Positions 26,551-35,471 are shown, numbered from the stretch's first letter. The stretch: DNA of 64,000 bases from Belliella buryatensis (GCF_900188245.1 NZ_FZOK01000004.1:186001-250000); one strand, 5' to 3'. Program-made: numbers and translations. The notes: generated from the letters alone by a model not told the origin.

Positions 26551-26865
26551 ATTTTCTCTGATTGGAGATTTATAATTTGAGCTTAATTTATAAATCAATT
26601 ATCCCTTAGCCCAATTTTTTTGTAAACTTCCCCAAATAAACAATGAATAAGGTAGTTTATAGTCCATAAAAAGGGGTAAGATCATCCGTAATAATGAAAA
26701 CATACTTCTTTTTTCATATATCCACTTTGATACTGATAGCCAATCAAAATACTGTTGTTTGAATCAATAATAGCACGGATAACTACTCGACTAATAACAA
26801 ATAGTGACTATCCGCAAGAATATATGTGCTAAATATGCATACTGTTTTCACTTCGGATATACATT
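26551..26865. other. Intergenic region between the SUMF1-like and sulfatase genes
   Basis: No gene seen on either strand. It probably holds the promoter of the SUMF1-like operon and the 3' end of the sulfatase transcript. I could not pick a convincing promoter box. A partial inverted repeat (GGATAACTACT against AGTGACTATCC, about 26777-26813) is too imperfect to call a terminator. Confidence 0.4.
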
Positions 26866-28281
26866 TTATTTATTACCAAAATTGAATAAGCTACTAGAAG
26901 TTCTTACTTTATCCATCAATCTAGTTAAACCTGCCGCTTTTTTTGTGAATTTATCAGCTAGATCAATTTGCTCAGAAGGGTCATTTTTCACATTGTATAA
27001 TTCGACTTTATTAGTAGGGTTTTTACCAACTTCTAATCTTACGACCTTCCAGTCACCTTTTAATAAAGCTTGTTTGCCACCAAATTCATGAAACTCCCAA
27101 TACAAATATTTATGTTTCCTTTGCTTACTTTTCCCAAGCAAAGTTGGCAAGAAAGAAATACCATCTCTTGTATCATCTTTATTTCCAACCACATCTCCTA
27201 GCGTATTATAAACATCCCAAAATGAAGCTCTATGATCCGTAGTACTATTTTGCTCTATTTTATTAGGCCATCTCATGATTAAGGGGACTTTGATTCCTCC
27301 ATCATAAAGATCGCGTTTCACCCCCCGATATTGACCACTACTCTGAAAATAATCCACATCCTCCATTCTTCTTCCACCTTCTATATGTGTTCCGTTATCA
27401 GAAGTGAATATCAAAATAGTGTTATCAGCTATTCCTTTACTTTCTAGTGCCCCCATAACTTGACCTACATAATCATCTAGACTTTTAACCAAAGCTGCAT
27501 ATGCAGCTTTGGGGTATTCTTGCTGACCATAATGTTTACCATCAGGCCAGGCTATTTCATTTGGGAAAACACTTTGACCATTTTCATTCACAAAATCTTT
27601 AAAATAACGATCAGGAACCAAAAGCTCTGCATGCGGAATTGTATAAGACAAATAAATAAAAAATGGCTCTTCATTACTTGATGTTTCAATGTAATTGATT
27701 GCTCCTTCTGTAAACCAATCATTTGCATAAATACCTTCAGGAACTTTCACCCTATCCAAAGTATTATTTAAAAAGAGGTCAAGAGAATCGGGCTTTTGAA
27801 AATGAGCAGAAATATGATGCAAATGACCTAAAAAATAATCCCAGCCTCTTTTTTCTGGACTACCTTCTGTTCCTTTCAAGCCTAAACCCCACTTCCCAAA
27901 CATTAAATTCCTATATCCATTTTCTTTAAGCATTTCAGGAAGAATCTTCAAGTCAGATTCTAAAGGAAACTCACCATTTCCTCTAACCCTAGTATTTCCA
28001 GTGTGTTGACCTGTCATTAAGCTAGCTCTTGAAGGAGCACAAACTGTACTACCGGCATAAAAATCATTAAATACCATGCCTTGCTTAGCTAGATTAGACA
28101 AGTTTGGAGTTTGAATAATGGCCTGACCATACGGCCCTATATCACCAATTCCCAGATCATCAGCCATAATCAGGATAATATTAGGCTTTTCATTCTGTCC
28201 ATAGACTTTGGGTTCTTGAAATACTAGAACCAAAACAAAAAAGATAAATGTGAAATGAATTGTTATTATTTCTCTCTTCAT
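26866..28281 (-). CDS. Exported S1-family sulfatase (Cys-type)
   Basis: The start is set at the ATG of MKREIITIHFTFIFF, giving a normal signal peptide (471 residues). A frame from 28329 adds 16 residues and would begin almost inside a candidate operator. The alkaline-phosphatase-fold sulfatase shows ILIMADDLGIGDIGPYG near residue 37 (metal Asp pair), the maturation motif STVCAPSRASLMTG near residue 77 with the Cys converted to formylglycine, GKWGLG near 127, and TSDNGTH near 294. It removes sulfate esters from glycans in the periplasm, so the locus probably acts on sulfated GalNAc glycans. The maturase must be encoded elsewhere, because the adjacent SUMF1-like protein lacks its cysteines. Confidence 0.9.
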   Translation of the reverse strand: MKREIITIHFTFIFFVLVLVFQEPKVYGQNEKPNIILIMADDLGIGDIGPYGQAIIQTPNLSNLAKQGMVFNDFYAGSTVCAPSRASLMTGQHTGNTRVRGNGEFPLESDLKILPEMLKENGYRNLMFGKWGLGLKGTEGSPEKRGWDYFLGHLHHISAHFQKPDSLDLFLNNTLDRVKVPEGIYANDWFTEGAINYIETSSNEEPFFIYLSYTIPHAELLVPDRYFKDFVNENGQSVFPNEIAWPDGKHYGQQEYPKAAYAALVKSLDDYVGQVMGALESKGIADNTILIFTSDNGTHIEGGRRMEDVDYFQSSGQYRGVKRDLYDGGIKVPLIMRWPNKIEQNSTTDHRASFWDVYNTLGDVVGNKDDTRDGISFLPTLLGKSKQRKHKYLYWEFHEFGGKQALLKGDWKVVRLEVGKNPTNKVELYNVKNDPSEQIDLADKFTKKAAGLTRLMDKVRTSSSLFNFGNK

Positions 28282-28335
28282 AATTAATATTCTACTAAAA
28301 TTAGATAGCAATATAAAAAACCTCATCACTATTAT

Positions 28336-28385
28336 GAAACGAAATGAAATTATTTTTAATATTTTAAAAAGAAATCGAAATTATT
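28336..28385. promoter_or_regulatory. Candidate AgaR/DeoR operator pair upstream of the sulfatase
   Basis: GAAACGAAATGAAAT (28336-28350) and GAAATCGAAATTATT (28371-28385) on the plus strand. The first is the complement of ATTTCATTTCGTTTC, close to the AgaR-type TTTCRTTTCRTTT repeat and to the string at 2629-2648. It lies 55 bases before the preferred sulfatase start. Confidence 0.45.
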
Positions 28386-28486
28386 AAAACTAAAATTATT
28401 GAAAAATCTAATCAACTCTTAATCTCTATAAAAACCACAATCACTCAATCGGCACTGTCTTTGAATAAATCATCTAAAAAACTACC

Positions 28487-28843
28487 ATGCAGAAATTTTT
28501 CATTTCAACTCTATTTTCATTAATAATTTTTGTAGTAAGCTGTAGCCCAAAAGTCACCCAGACTGGCAAAGCCTCCTACTACCATGACAAATTTCATGGC
28601 AGGACTACAGCAAATGGGGAAATTTACAGAAAAGGCAAACTGACAGCAGCACATAGAACACTACCATTTGGCACCAAAGTAAAAGTGATCAATCAAACTA
28701 ATGGAAAAAGGGTAAAGGTTAGAATCAATGATCGAGGCCCATTCGCGGGAGGAAGAATCATCGACCTATCTAAGAAGGCCGCAAAGAGGATAAATATGAT
28801 GGATGCAGGAGTCACAGATGTGAAAATCAAATACAAAAAATAA
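28487..28843 (+). CDS. RlpA-like septal/cell-wall lipoprotein (double-psi beta-barrel)
   Basis: A 118-residue lipoprotein with a lipobox ending VVSC at about residue 19. It is followed directly by a double-psi beta-barrel of the RlpA type: [56 protein letters not shown]. The Asp and His in these segments match the lytic-transglycosylase site. RlpA proteins cut or bind denuded peptidoglycan. This is a minimal form without a SPOR domain, which is common in Bacteroidota. It is 28 bases upstream of the helicase gene. Confidence 0.9.
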   Translation: MQKFFISTLFSLIIFVVSCSPKVTQTGKASYYHDKFHGRTTANGEIYRKGKLTAAHRTLPFGTKVKVINQTNGKRVKVRINDRGPFAGGRIIDLSKKAAKRINMMDAGVTDVKIKYKK

Positions 28844-28859
28844 AGCTGAAAGAATCCTT

Positions 28860-28867
28860 TAACTTTG
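28860..28867 (+). promoter_or_regulatory. Candidate -7 box (TAACTTTG) just before the helicase start
   Basis: An exact TAnnTTTG match ending four bases before the helicase ATG. If used, the mRNA would be leaderless or nearly so. No good -33 element is visible. Confidence 0.3.
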
Positions 28868-28871
28868 TAAA

Positions 28872-30194
28872 ATGAACGATAGCAAAAAAATCATCAAAAC
28901 TGTTTTAGAGCAATTGGGCTTCGATGCACTCAAGGAAATCCAGACGCAAACCATCAGTACTTTTCAAAATCACAAAGACCTCCTGCTACTCGCACCAACA
29001 GGCTCAGGGAAAACACTCGCATTTTTGATCCCTTTTCTTCAAATAATAGACACACAAAAAGAAGGTATACAAGGCCTTATCATTGTCCCGACTAGAGAAC
29101 TCGCTTTGCAAATCGAGCAGGTGTTCAAATCCCTTAAGAGCCCATTCAAAGTAACTACTTGCTACGGAGGACATGAAATGCGCATAGAACGCAACTCCCT
29201 CAAAACTACGCCTAGCTTGGTGATCGGAACACCCGGAAGATTGATAGATCATATCGCACAAGGAAATATGGATTTGAAAGGTTGTGAGTTGGTCATCCTC
29301 GACGAGTTTGACAAATCTCTAGAACTAGGTTTTGAAGATCAGATCAGAAAAATCTTCTATGCCTTATCCAAGCATCAAAGACATATCTTGACCTCTGCCA
29401 CCAACTTGGACAGACTTCCTGACTTCCTCCCTTTTGAGCAGCCAGTATCATTGAATTATATAGGCGAAACTGAAAAGAACCTTCTGAAACAAAAGGTGGT
29501 CAAAACAACCACTAAAGAAAAAACAGAGACACTGTTAAGCTTGGTGTCTACATTTGAAGGAGAGCCTTGTATTGTTTTTTGCAATCACCGTGAGGCTGTC
29601 AATAGGCTGAGTATCTTTTTCAAGGATTTTGATTTTCCACATGCTATCCTTCATGGTGGCATAGATCAAATCGACAGAGAAATCAATCTGATCAAATTCA
29701 GAACAGGTTCTGCTAATATTCTTCTAGCCACAGACCTCGCTTCACGAGGCTTAGACATTCCTGAGATCAAACATGTCATCCATTATCAATTGCCACAGCA
29801 AGAGGATGCCTATATTCATCGAAATGGCAGAACTGCTCGAATGAATGCTTCTGGAGTAAGTTACCTCATGATGACAGATGATGAATATCTACCAAAATAC
29901 ATCTCAGAAAAGGTAGAAGAGGTCATTCCACCACTTGAAGCTTTGCCTCCGGTTCAGCCTGTTTATGAATGCCTTTTTATCAGTGCAGGAAAAAGAGAGA
30001 AAATCAGCAAGGGGGATATCGTAGGGCTCTTGACCAAAAAAGGAAAAATCAAAGGTGATGATATCGGCCAAATATTCGTGCTAGACAAAGCCTCCTATGT
30101 GGCCGTCAAAAGACCATGCATCAAATCATTACTTTCTAAAGTAAGCCAAGAAAAGCTCAAAAAAGTTAAGGTTCGGATAGCAGTGGCAAATTAG
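28872..30194 (+). CDS. DEAD-box-family RNA helicase with DbpA-like C-terminal domain
   Basis: A 440-residue ATP-dependent RNA helicase. Motifs in order are the Q-motif region (FDALKEIQTQTI), Walker A APTGSGKT near residue 40, PTRELALQ near 75, GTPGRLIDH near 120, DEFD (variant of DEAD) near residue 148, SAT near 179, the second RecA domain with VFCNHREAV near 238 and HRNGRTAR near 322. The last 75 residues (ISKGDIVGLLTKKGKIKGDD) resemble the DbpA RNA-binding domain, which directs helicases to 23S rRNA. A role in large-subunit ribosome assembly is plausible. The DEFD variant is conserved in form and keeps both catalytic acidic residues. Confidence 0.88.
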   Translation: MNDSKKIIKTVLEQLGFDALKEIQTQTISTFQNHKDLLLLAPTGSGKTLAFLIPFLQIIDTQKEGIQGLIIVPTRELALQIEQVFKSLKSPFKVTTCYGGHEMRIERNSLKTTPSLVIGTPGRLIDHIAQGNMDLKGCELVILDEFDKSLELGFEDQIRKIFYALSKHQRHILTSATNLDRLPDFLPFEQPVSLNYIGETEKNLLKQKVVKTTTKEKTETLLSLVSTFEGEPCIVFCNHREAVNRLSIFFKDFDFPHAILHGGIDQIDREINLIKFRTGSANILLATDLASRGLDIPEIKHVIHYQLPQQEDAYIHRNGRTARMNASGVSYLMMTDDEYLPKYISEKVEEVIPPLEALPPVQPVYECLFISAGKREKISKGDIVGLLTKKGKIKGDDIGQIFVLDKASYVAVKRPCIKSLLSKVSQEKLKKVKVRIAVAN

Positions 30195-30274
30195 TATGCC
30201 TCTATGTAACCTTTCTCACAGGCTATTGACTGATGATTATTTAAATTACCACTATTAAAATAAACCATGAAACC

Positions 30275-30664
30275 ATGAAATACTATAATTCAAAATCAGT
30301 CAATGCATCCAATATTATAGAAGTTAGAACCCAAGTAGAGTCTGCTTTAAAAGAGGAAGGTTTCGGTATTCTTACTGAAATTGACATTCAAGCCACCATG
30401 AAGAAAAAGCTAGATAAAGCTTACCCTCCATATTTGATTCTTGGTGCATGCAATCCAGTTTTTGCAGATAAGGTGCTACAAGCTGAGCCACACATTGGGG
30501 TTTTATTACCCTGTAATGTAATCATTCGGGAAGTAGGTGCCCAAAAATTCGAAGTATCAGCCATGGACCCTGCTGCTGCTATGGTAGCTGTTGAAAATGC
30601 AGCCATCGAACCATTGGCTTCAGAGGTTAGACAGAGGTTAGAAAATGTCCTGAATAGTCTCTAG
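30275..30664 (+). CDS. DUF302-domain protein
   Basis: A 129-residue cytoplasmic protein with the DUF302 pattern: EGFGILTEIDIQATMKKKLD near residue 28, YLILGACNPVFADKVLQAEP near residue 50, GVLLPCNVIIRE near 73, then MDPAAAM. Structures in this family are small alpha/beta dimers, and the function is unknown. The conserved Cys residues in GACNP and LPCN may bind a ligand. The second of two nearby ATGs is used, because the first is followed by a stop after three codons. A strong terminator follows. Confidence 0.85.
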   Translation: MKYYNSKSVNASNIIEVRTQVESALKEEGFGILTEIDIQATMKKKLDKAYPPYLILGACNPVFADKVLQAEPHIGVLLPCNVIIREVGAQKFEVSAMDPAAAMVAVENAAIEPLASEVRQRLENVLNSL

Positions 30665-30690
30665 GGCAAAGTCTTAATCGTTCAAGTAAA

Positions 30691-30730
30691 ATAATAAAAG
30701 CTAGATGATTTTTCATCTAGCTTTTATTAT
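30691..30730 (+). terminator. Terminator after the DUF302 gene
   Basis: A perfect 18-bp stem with a TTTT loop. A-rich and T-rich arms make it effective in both directions. Confidence 0.85.
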
Positions 30731-30872
30731 AATATGATTGTTATCCACTTTCATACCAGTGGAACATTCAGTGTGGTTTAAAACCTATGTTTTCAAGCCA
30801 ATCCCAATAAACCGGGGCAAGTTATTCATTGATATCCTAATATTCACAGGCTAAGATTGAAAATTATCACGT

Positions 30873-32144
30873 TCAATTTGCTGGCAATACTTTTGCACTG
30901 ACTTCGCCAAAACCTACACGAATACCATCTTTCTCACTGTAGCCCTTCATGATGACAGTATCTCCATCTTCAATAAACTTCCGCTCCTCTCCTCCTGCAA
31001 GCTGAACAGGTTTGGTACCTTTCCAGGCAAGTTCCAACATAGAGCCATAGCTATCTTCTGTAGGACCTGAGATAGTTCCAGAAGCATACATATCCCCTAC
31101 ATTGATATTACATCCATTCACTGTATGATGTGCCAATTGCTGAGCAATATTCCAATACATGTGTTTGTAATTGGAAGTACATACCTTCGTAGCCTCTTTT
31201 TCTTCTGGCTGTATATATACTTCCAAGTTGATATCAAAAGCATGTTCCTTTTCACATTTCAAATAAGGAAGTACTTCGGGATCTTGTTTGGGACCAGCCA
31301 ATCTCACAAAGTCTAATGCCTCTAATGTCACTATCCACGGAGAAATGCTTGAAGCAAAGTTTTTACCCAAAAATGGTCCCAAAGGAACATATTCCCATGC
31401 CTGGATATCACGAGCTGACCAATCATTGAATAAAACAAAACCAAAAATATAATCTTCCGCTTCTTCGGTATTGATATTTTCTCCCATCTTGGTTGGCTTT
31501 CCTGTGATGAAGGCCAACTCCAATTCAAAGTCTAGTCTTCTTGTGGGGCCAAATGCTGGGCTTTCCATATCTGGATCTTTGAATTGACCTTTAGGTCTTG
31601 TAATAGGGATACCTGAGGGAATGATTGAAGATGCCCTTCCATGATAGCCAACTGGCAAATGCTTCCAATTTGGGAGAAGTGCATTGTTAGGATCTCTAAA
31701 CATGGTTCCCACGTTGGTCGCATGCTCCATGCTACTATAAAAATCTGTATAATCTCCAATTTTCACAGGAAGAAGCATTGTGGCTTCTTTTCTGCTTACC
31801 ATAGCTTTTCCTCTACATTGATGCTCTCGGAGATCTTCTTTTTCTTCTAGCAACAACTCTTGAACTCTTTCTCTAACCTTTCTTGTGACTGGTTTTCCCA
31901 AAGCAATGAAATCATTAAGAGAGTTCCTAAGAAAGATATCATTAGGTAATTGTGTGATGTCAGAGAAAAATCCTTCATCATGTAAAACTGAAAGATCAAC
32001 GATCTTATCACCAATAGCAATACCTGCTCTAGCTGAGATTCTCTTGGTTTCAAAAACTCCAAAAGGAAGGTTGTAAATTGTAAAATCTGAATTTTTGGGT
32101 ACTTGAACCCAGGTAGTCATGGGTTTATGATTCTGATTACTCAT
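30873..32144 (-). CDS. fahA: Fumarylacetoacetase
   Basis: A 423-residue enzyme that hydrolyses fumarylacetoacetate to fumarate and acetoacetate, the last step of tyrosine breakdown. The N-terminal domain has WVQVPKNSDFTIYNLPFGVF. The catalytic C-terminal domain has DFYSSMEHATNVGTMFR near residue 132 (metal Asp and catalytic His), LPVGYHGRASS near 160, LDFELELAFITG near 202 and VLFNDWSARDIQAWEY near residue 236. The start is the ATG of MSNQNHKP. A TTG eight codons further upstream overlaps a promoter-like TAACTTTG and is unlikely. No other tyrosine genes are adjacent. Confidence 0.92.
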   Translation of the reverse strand: MSNQNHKPMTTWVQVPKNSDFTIYNLPFGVFETKRISARAGIAIGDKIVDLSVLHDEGFFSDITQLPNDIFLRNSLNDFIALGKPVTRKVRERVQELLLEEKEDLREHQCRGKAMVSRKEATMLLPVKIGDYTDFYSSMEHATNVGTMFRDPNNALLPNWKHLPVGYHGRASSIIPSGIPITRPKGQFKDPDMESPAFGPTRRLDFELELAFITGKPTKMGENINTEEAEDYIFGFVLFNDWSARDIQAWEYVPLGPFLGKNFASSISPWIVTLEALDFVRLAGPKQDPEVLPYLKCEKEHAFDINLEVYIQPEEKEATKVCTSNYKHMYWNIAQQLAHHTVNGCNINVGDMYASGTISGPTEDSYGSMLELAWKGTKPVQLAGGEERKFIEDGDTVIMKGYSEKDGIRVGFGEVSAKVLPAN

Positions 32145-32165
32145 CTTCAAAAGTTTATTGATGCG

Positions 32166-32173
32166 CAAAGTTA
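32166..32173 (-). promoter_or_regulatory. Candidate -7 box (TAACTTTG) for fahA
   Basis: An exact TAnnTTTG match on the minus strand, 22 bases before the fahA ATG chosen here. It supports the shorter start. Confidence 0.45.
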
Positions 32174-32273
32174 AGATTTAATACCATAAGTTAAAAAGCT
32201 GTTCTCCTTCTTATTCCACTTTGTCAGAAAATGACTAAAAAAAACCTCTATCTGACTTCATCAATAGAACATG

Positions 32274-32414
32274 TCAACTAATTTTTGATCTGTTTCCTTG
32301 ACAGCGTTTTGAGCAGTACTTCACCTCATCCCAATTTTTTTCCCACTTTTTCCTCCATGTAAAAGGACGCTGACACACTGGGCAGGTTTTTGTAGGTAAA
32401 TGACTCTTTTTCAT
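32274..32414 (-). CDS. DUF2256 zinc-ribbon-like small protein
   Basis: A 46-residue protein, [18 protein letters not shown] and onward. It has four cysteines in two CxxC/CxxxC-type pairs (CPVC near residue 11, YCSKRC near residue 33) and the conserved [12 protein letters not shown] between them. This is the DUF2256 family, very small basic proteins that probably bind zinc. Their function is unknown, though they often occur near photolyase or redox genes. The start is the only in-frame ATG. Confidence 0.85.
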   Translation of the reverse strand: MKKSHLPTKTCPVCQRPFTWRKKWEKNWDEVKYCSKRCQGNRSKIS

Positions 32415-32606
32415 GTAATTTCAACTATGTAAATAAAAAAGAGTTTTATGAATTTATTCTATATGGTTATCTAGTTTCACACAAGTACTATAAAAAATAC
32501 TATATAAAGTTTATTTTAATCATCTGTGCTGTGATTACTGTTAACGATCATCCGCCTAGTAATACTAAAGATATTCACGTATAAGTATAAATACGGACTA
32601 TTATAT

Positions 32607-32948
32607 TTACTTAAGCTTCTCGTTATTTTTGTGTCGATCTTTATCTCTAATGTTCTTTTTCTCAAAGTTTTTTTCCAAAGCCTTTGTCAAATCAATTCCT
32701 GTTTGATTGGCTAAGCAGATCAAAACCCATAGGACATCAGCCATCTCATCTGCCAAATCCTTCCCTTCATCAGAGTCTTTAAATGATTGTTCCCCATATT
32801 TTCTAGCCATGATTCTAGCTAACTCTCCTACCTCTTCCATCAATATGGCCGTATTGGTCAATTCATTAAAATACCTCACACCAACAGTCTTGATCCACTG
32901 ATCCACTGCTTCTTGTGCCTCTGCAATAGTAATTTGATTTTCCATCAT
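32607..32948 (-). CDS. MazG-like nucleotide pyrophosphohydrolase
   Basis: A 113-residue all-alpha NTP-pyrophosphatase. The metal-binding motifs are EEVGELARIM near residue 38 (ExxE) and DEMADVLWVLICLANQTG near residue 67 (ExxD), with the typical helix EAQEAVDQWIKTVG before them. Such enzymes hydrolyse non-canonical or surplus NTPs to NMPs. The start overlaps the end of dtd by four bases, so it is translated with it, and both remove faulty precursors. The terminal lysine-rich tail is normal for the Bacteroidota form. Confidence 0.88.
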   Translation of the reverse strand: MMENQITIAEAQEAVDQWIKTVGVRYFNELTNTAILMEEVGELARIMARKYGEQSFKDSDEGKDLADEMADVLWVLICLANQTGIDLTKALEKNFEKKNIRDKDRHKNNEKLK

Positions 32949-33397
32949 ACTCTGTTCTTAGTATCTATTTGTATCGTCACTGGCCCATCATTGATCAGCG
33001 ATACTTTCATATCCGCTCCAAACTCACCTGTTTGAATGGGTTTGCCAAGCAGAGATGTTAAAGCTGCAATAACCTTTTCATAAAGTGGAATAGCGATATC
33101 AGGCTTAGCAGCTTTGATATAAGAAGGTCTATTTCCTTTTTTAGTACTGGCATGGAGGGTAAATTGAGAAATCAATAAAATATCTCCCTCACAATCTAGC
33201 AGACTTTTATTCATTACTCCATCTTCATCTGGAAATATTCTGAGATTGACAATCTTATGACTTAACCATTCGATATCTTCTTGGCCATCTGCATCTTCTA
33301 TACCCAGCAAAACCATAAGGCCTTGTCCAATTTCACTTTTTATCTTACCATTTATCTTAACTGATGATTCTGAAACTCTCTGAATAACTGCAATCAT
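32945..33397 (-). CDS. dtd: D-aminoacyl-tRNA deacylase
   Basis: A 150-residue enzyme that hydrolyses D-aminoacyl-tRNA and Gly-tRNA(Ala). Diagnostic motifs are IQRVSESSV at the start, LLISQFTLHAST near residue 76 (catalytic SQFTL) and NDGPVTI near 138 (the Gly-cisPro-type motif, here GPVT). Length is normal. It lies nine bases after the NAD-binding protein gene and overlaps the MazG-like gene, forming a small operon of maintenance genes. Confidence 0.93.
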   Translation of the reverse strand: MIAVIQRVSESSVKINGKIKSEIGQGLMVLLGIEDADGQEDIEWLSHKIVNLRIFPDEDGVMNKSLLDCEGDILLISQFTLHASTKKGNRPSYIKAAKPDIAIPLYEKVIAALTSLLGKPIQTGEFGADMKVSLINDGPVTIQIDTKNRV

Positions 33398-33406
33398 AAT
33401 ATAGCT

Positions 33407-34123
33407 TTAAAAGTCTTGTATTTCTGAAGATGGGACAACTTGAACTTTAACTTGCTTTGGTTCATTAGCATGATGAATCATTGCTTTTGCTACCTGATAG
33501 TCACGTATAGGTCGATACTTCTTGAGTAACTTGAACCAAACCAATGGCTTCATTAGTATTTTAGCAACTTCCTCTCCAAACCTAAATTCCGACCTTGTTC
33601 CAAGCAAAATGGAAGGTTGAATAATCCCTAAATAATCAAACGAAAATACCTTTAAATCTTCCTCTGTCTCACCTTTGACTTTGCTATAGAAAACATTTGA
33701 CATAGGATCTGCTCCCAAAGAACTGACATAAATCAATTTAGTTGCTCCTAGCTTTTTTACCCAGTTAGCAAAACTAATAACTAAATCATGGTCAACTTGA
33801 TAAAATTTCTCTTTAGAGCCGGCAGCCTTAATAGTTGTGCCTAGGGAGCAAAAAGCATGAATCTCTACGACTCTTTCATTGATTGCTGCTACTAGAGGGA
33901 AATAAATACCTCCAATATCCTCCTCCCTTAATTTGTCCTCAATGACCCAGTTTTTCAAACCTGCTAAATCTCCAGAAATCTGAACCAATTTTTCATGTTT
34001 CAATGCCAACTTTCGTCTCGCTACTGAAATAATGTAATCGTATTGATCTCCTTTAATCAATTGATGCAGAAGTTGCATCCCGATCAAGCCTGATGTTCCT
34101 GAAATAATGGCTATTTTTTTCAT
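33407..34123 (-). CDS. Atypical SDR / NAD(P)-binding protein
   Basis: A 238-residue protein with an N-terminal Rossmann motif (ISGTSGLIGMQLLHQL near residue 8), a mid segment LIYVSSLGADPMSNVFYSKVKGETEE near residues 137-163 with the S-Y-K-like YSKVKGE, and ILLGTRSEFRFGEEVA near 188. It resembles TIP30/YbjT-type atypical SDRs, which bind NAD(P)H. Substrates are unknown. It sits between the YkvA-like gene and dtd with 9-12 base gaps. Confidence 0.75.
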   Translation of the reverse strand: MKKIAIISGTSGLIGMQLLHQLIKGDQYDYIISVARRKLALKHEKLVQISGDLAGLKNWVIEDKLREEDIGGIYFPLVAAINERVVEIHAFCSLGTTIKAAGSKEKFYQVDHDLVISFANWVKKLGATKLIYVSSLGADPMSNVFYSKVKGETEEDLKVFSFDYLGIIQPSILLGTRSEFRFGEEVAKILMKPLVWFKLLKKYRPIRDYQVAKAMIHHANEPKQVKVQVVPSSEIQDF

Positions 34124-34135
34124 TTATCTTGAAAT

Positions 34136-34558
34136 TCAAATTCCTCTCTTTTGCGAGCTCTCCCACTCCAAAAACTCTTCAATTTCTGTCTTTAGTGTAT
34201 TGAAGATAGCAATCACAACAGAAACATCATCCGCATATCCTATCAATGGAAGAAAATCAGGGATAATATCAAGAGGAGTAACAAAGTAAAGAATTCCTAA
34301 GACTAACAAACCAAGTGTTTTCATTGATAATTTATGTGCACCTGACTTATGTGCATAGATCATTCTTTTGAAAATCATAATGGGTTCGACCGCTTGTTTT
34401 ACTCTAGGATGTGTCTTGAAAGTCTGAATCCTCTGATTTGCTTTTTGAAGTAGATTTTTAATTCTCCCTTTATCACCTGCAATGGCATTGGCCTTTTCAA
34501 AGTAAAGCTGTTTGGCTCTCTCATAATAAAACTGTGACCTATCGCGGAGTACTCCCAT
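34136..34558 (-). CDS. YkvA/DUF1232 family membrane-associated protein
   Basis: A 140-residue protein. The hallmark is the DUF1232 core near residues 86-118: LGILYFVTPLDIIPDFLPLI followed by GYADDVSVV, which forms one or two hydrophobic helices. The rest is a basic helical region. The function is unknown. It starts three bases after the stop of the preceding hypothetical membrane gene, so co-expression is likely. Confidence 0.85.
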   Translation of the reverse strand: MGVLRDRSQFYYERAKQLYFEKANAIAGDKGRIKNLLQKANQRIQTFKTHPRVKQAVEPIMIFKRMIYAHKSGAHKLSMKTLGLLVLGILYFVTPLDIIPDFLPLIGYADDVSVVIAIFNTLKTEIEEFLEWESSQKRGI

Positions 34559-34561
34559 AGT

Positions 34562-35083
34562 TTAGAAATAAATTCTGATTTCAGACTTTACTTGAGTTAA
34601 CGCATTCTGTATACTATCGTTCTTTTGATCTAAAGATTTTTGGAAGATTCGTTTAGCTAGGTCAATTCCTCTAGCTTCTTCATTCATGTCTTGGAGCGCA
34701 GAGTTGATCATTGTAACTACCGATTCCACAGCTCTTTTAATAGCCTCCCAAGTTTCATCAGAAAAATAAACTTGCTGAGATAGGTTATGATTGAATTCTT
34801 CCCTCACCTCATGTAAAAGTTGAGCATGTAGGTCTTTGGCGGAAAACTCAGGTTGATTGACTCTTCTAACAAGGTTGTTTGGAGTGATTCTCTCTAGAAG
34901 AAGACAAAGCCGCTCTCCAGCCTGTAATCTGATTGGTAGAATGGTTTGATTATTTTGTGTTTTAATTTCCACAAGCAATTTTTCCCTTTCCTTATTGAGA
35001 AAGGAGACAATTGTCAAGTACATTCCGTAAATGACTAAACCAGCAGGTAGGATGATCTTTAAGATATCAGCTATAAAATCCAT
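34562..35083 (-). CDS. Hypothetical membrane-anchored helical protein
   Basis: A 173-residue protein with one N-terminal transmembrane helix (about residues 8-28) and a charged, mostly helical cytoplasmic part (LPIRLQAGERLCLLLERI, EFSAKDLHAQLLHEVREEFNHN, then a helix ending KSEIRIYF). I recognise it as a conserved Bacteroidota protein of unknown function but cannot name a family with certainty. It is the first gene of the operon running down to the MazG-like gene. Confidence 0.7.
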   Translation of the reverse strand: MDFIADILKIILPAGLVIYGMYLTIVSFLNKEREKLLVEIKTQNNQTILPIRLQAGERLCLLLERITPNNLVRRVNQPEFSAKDLHAQLLHEVREEFNHNLSQQVYFSDETWEAIKRAVESVVTMINSALQDMNEEARGIDLAKRIFQKSLDQKNDSIQNALTQVKSEIRIYF

Positions 35084-35139
35084 AATAGAAAATATGATTG
35101 AAGTGTGAAGATGCTAAATATTTGGAGATTAAAAATAAA

Positions 35140-35169
35140 AAAAGACCATGAATAGAACCATGGTCTTTT
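35140..35169 (-). terminator. Terminator after the 92-residue protein gene
   Basis: An 11-bp stem (AAAAGACCATG / CATGGTCTTTT) with an 8-base loop, between the two minus-strand genes. It separates the 92-residue gene from the next operon. Confidence 0.75.
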
Positions 35170-35192
35170 GAATTAAAATATGAGGATAGCGC

Positions 35193-35471
35193 TTAAGCGA
35201 AGATTCTATCTGAAGATAAATCTATTTCTGAGAGATACTTATCAAAATCCGCATAATTAATTTCCTTGATAAGCATAATCATGGTGTGTGCAAACTCTTG
35301 TTTACACATTTTCACATGATACTCAAACCCATCTGCGCTACTTTTAAGAATTCTCTTTTCATCGAAAATTCGCATGAGTTCTTCTTTTTTCTTTGCCCTA
35401 ACCAAAAGTTGGTCTTGGTCTTTTTCATTGATCACGATAGAAAAAATACCGTGCAGAGAAGTAATTACCAT
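35193..35471 (-). CDS. Small hypothetical protein
   Basis: A 92-residue, mostly helical soluble protein (MVITSLHGIFSIVINEKDQD start; AKKKEELMRIFDEKRI; a C-terminal acidic helix). It has no motif that I recognise, no signal peptide and no membrane segment. It is followed by a clear terminator and has a normal amino-acid mix, which supports it being a real gene of unknown function. Confidence 0.6.
   Translation of the reverse strand: MVITSLHGIFSIVINEKDQDQLLVRAKKKEELMRIFDEKRILKSSADGFEYHVKMCKQEFAHTMIMLIKEINYADFDKYLSEIDLSSDRIFA

Noticed and set aside
26777-26813. Terminator after the sulfatase gene
   Set aside because: The inverted repeat has several mismatches and no T run on the minus strand.
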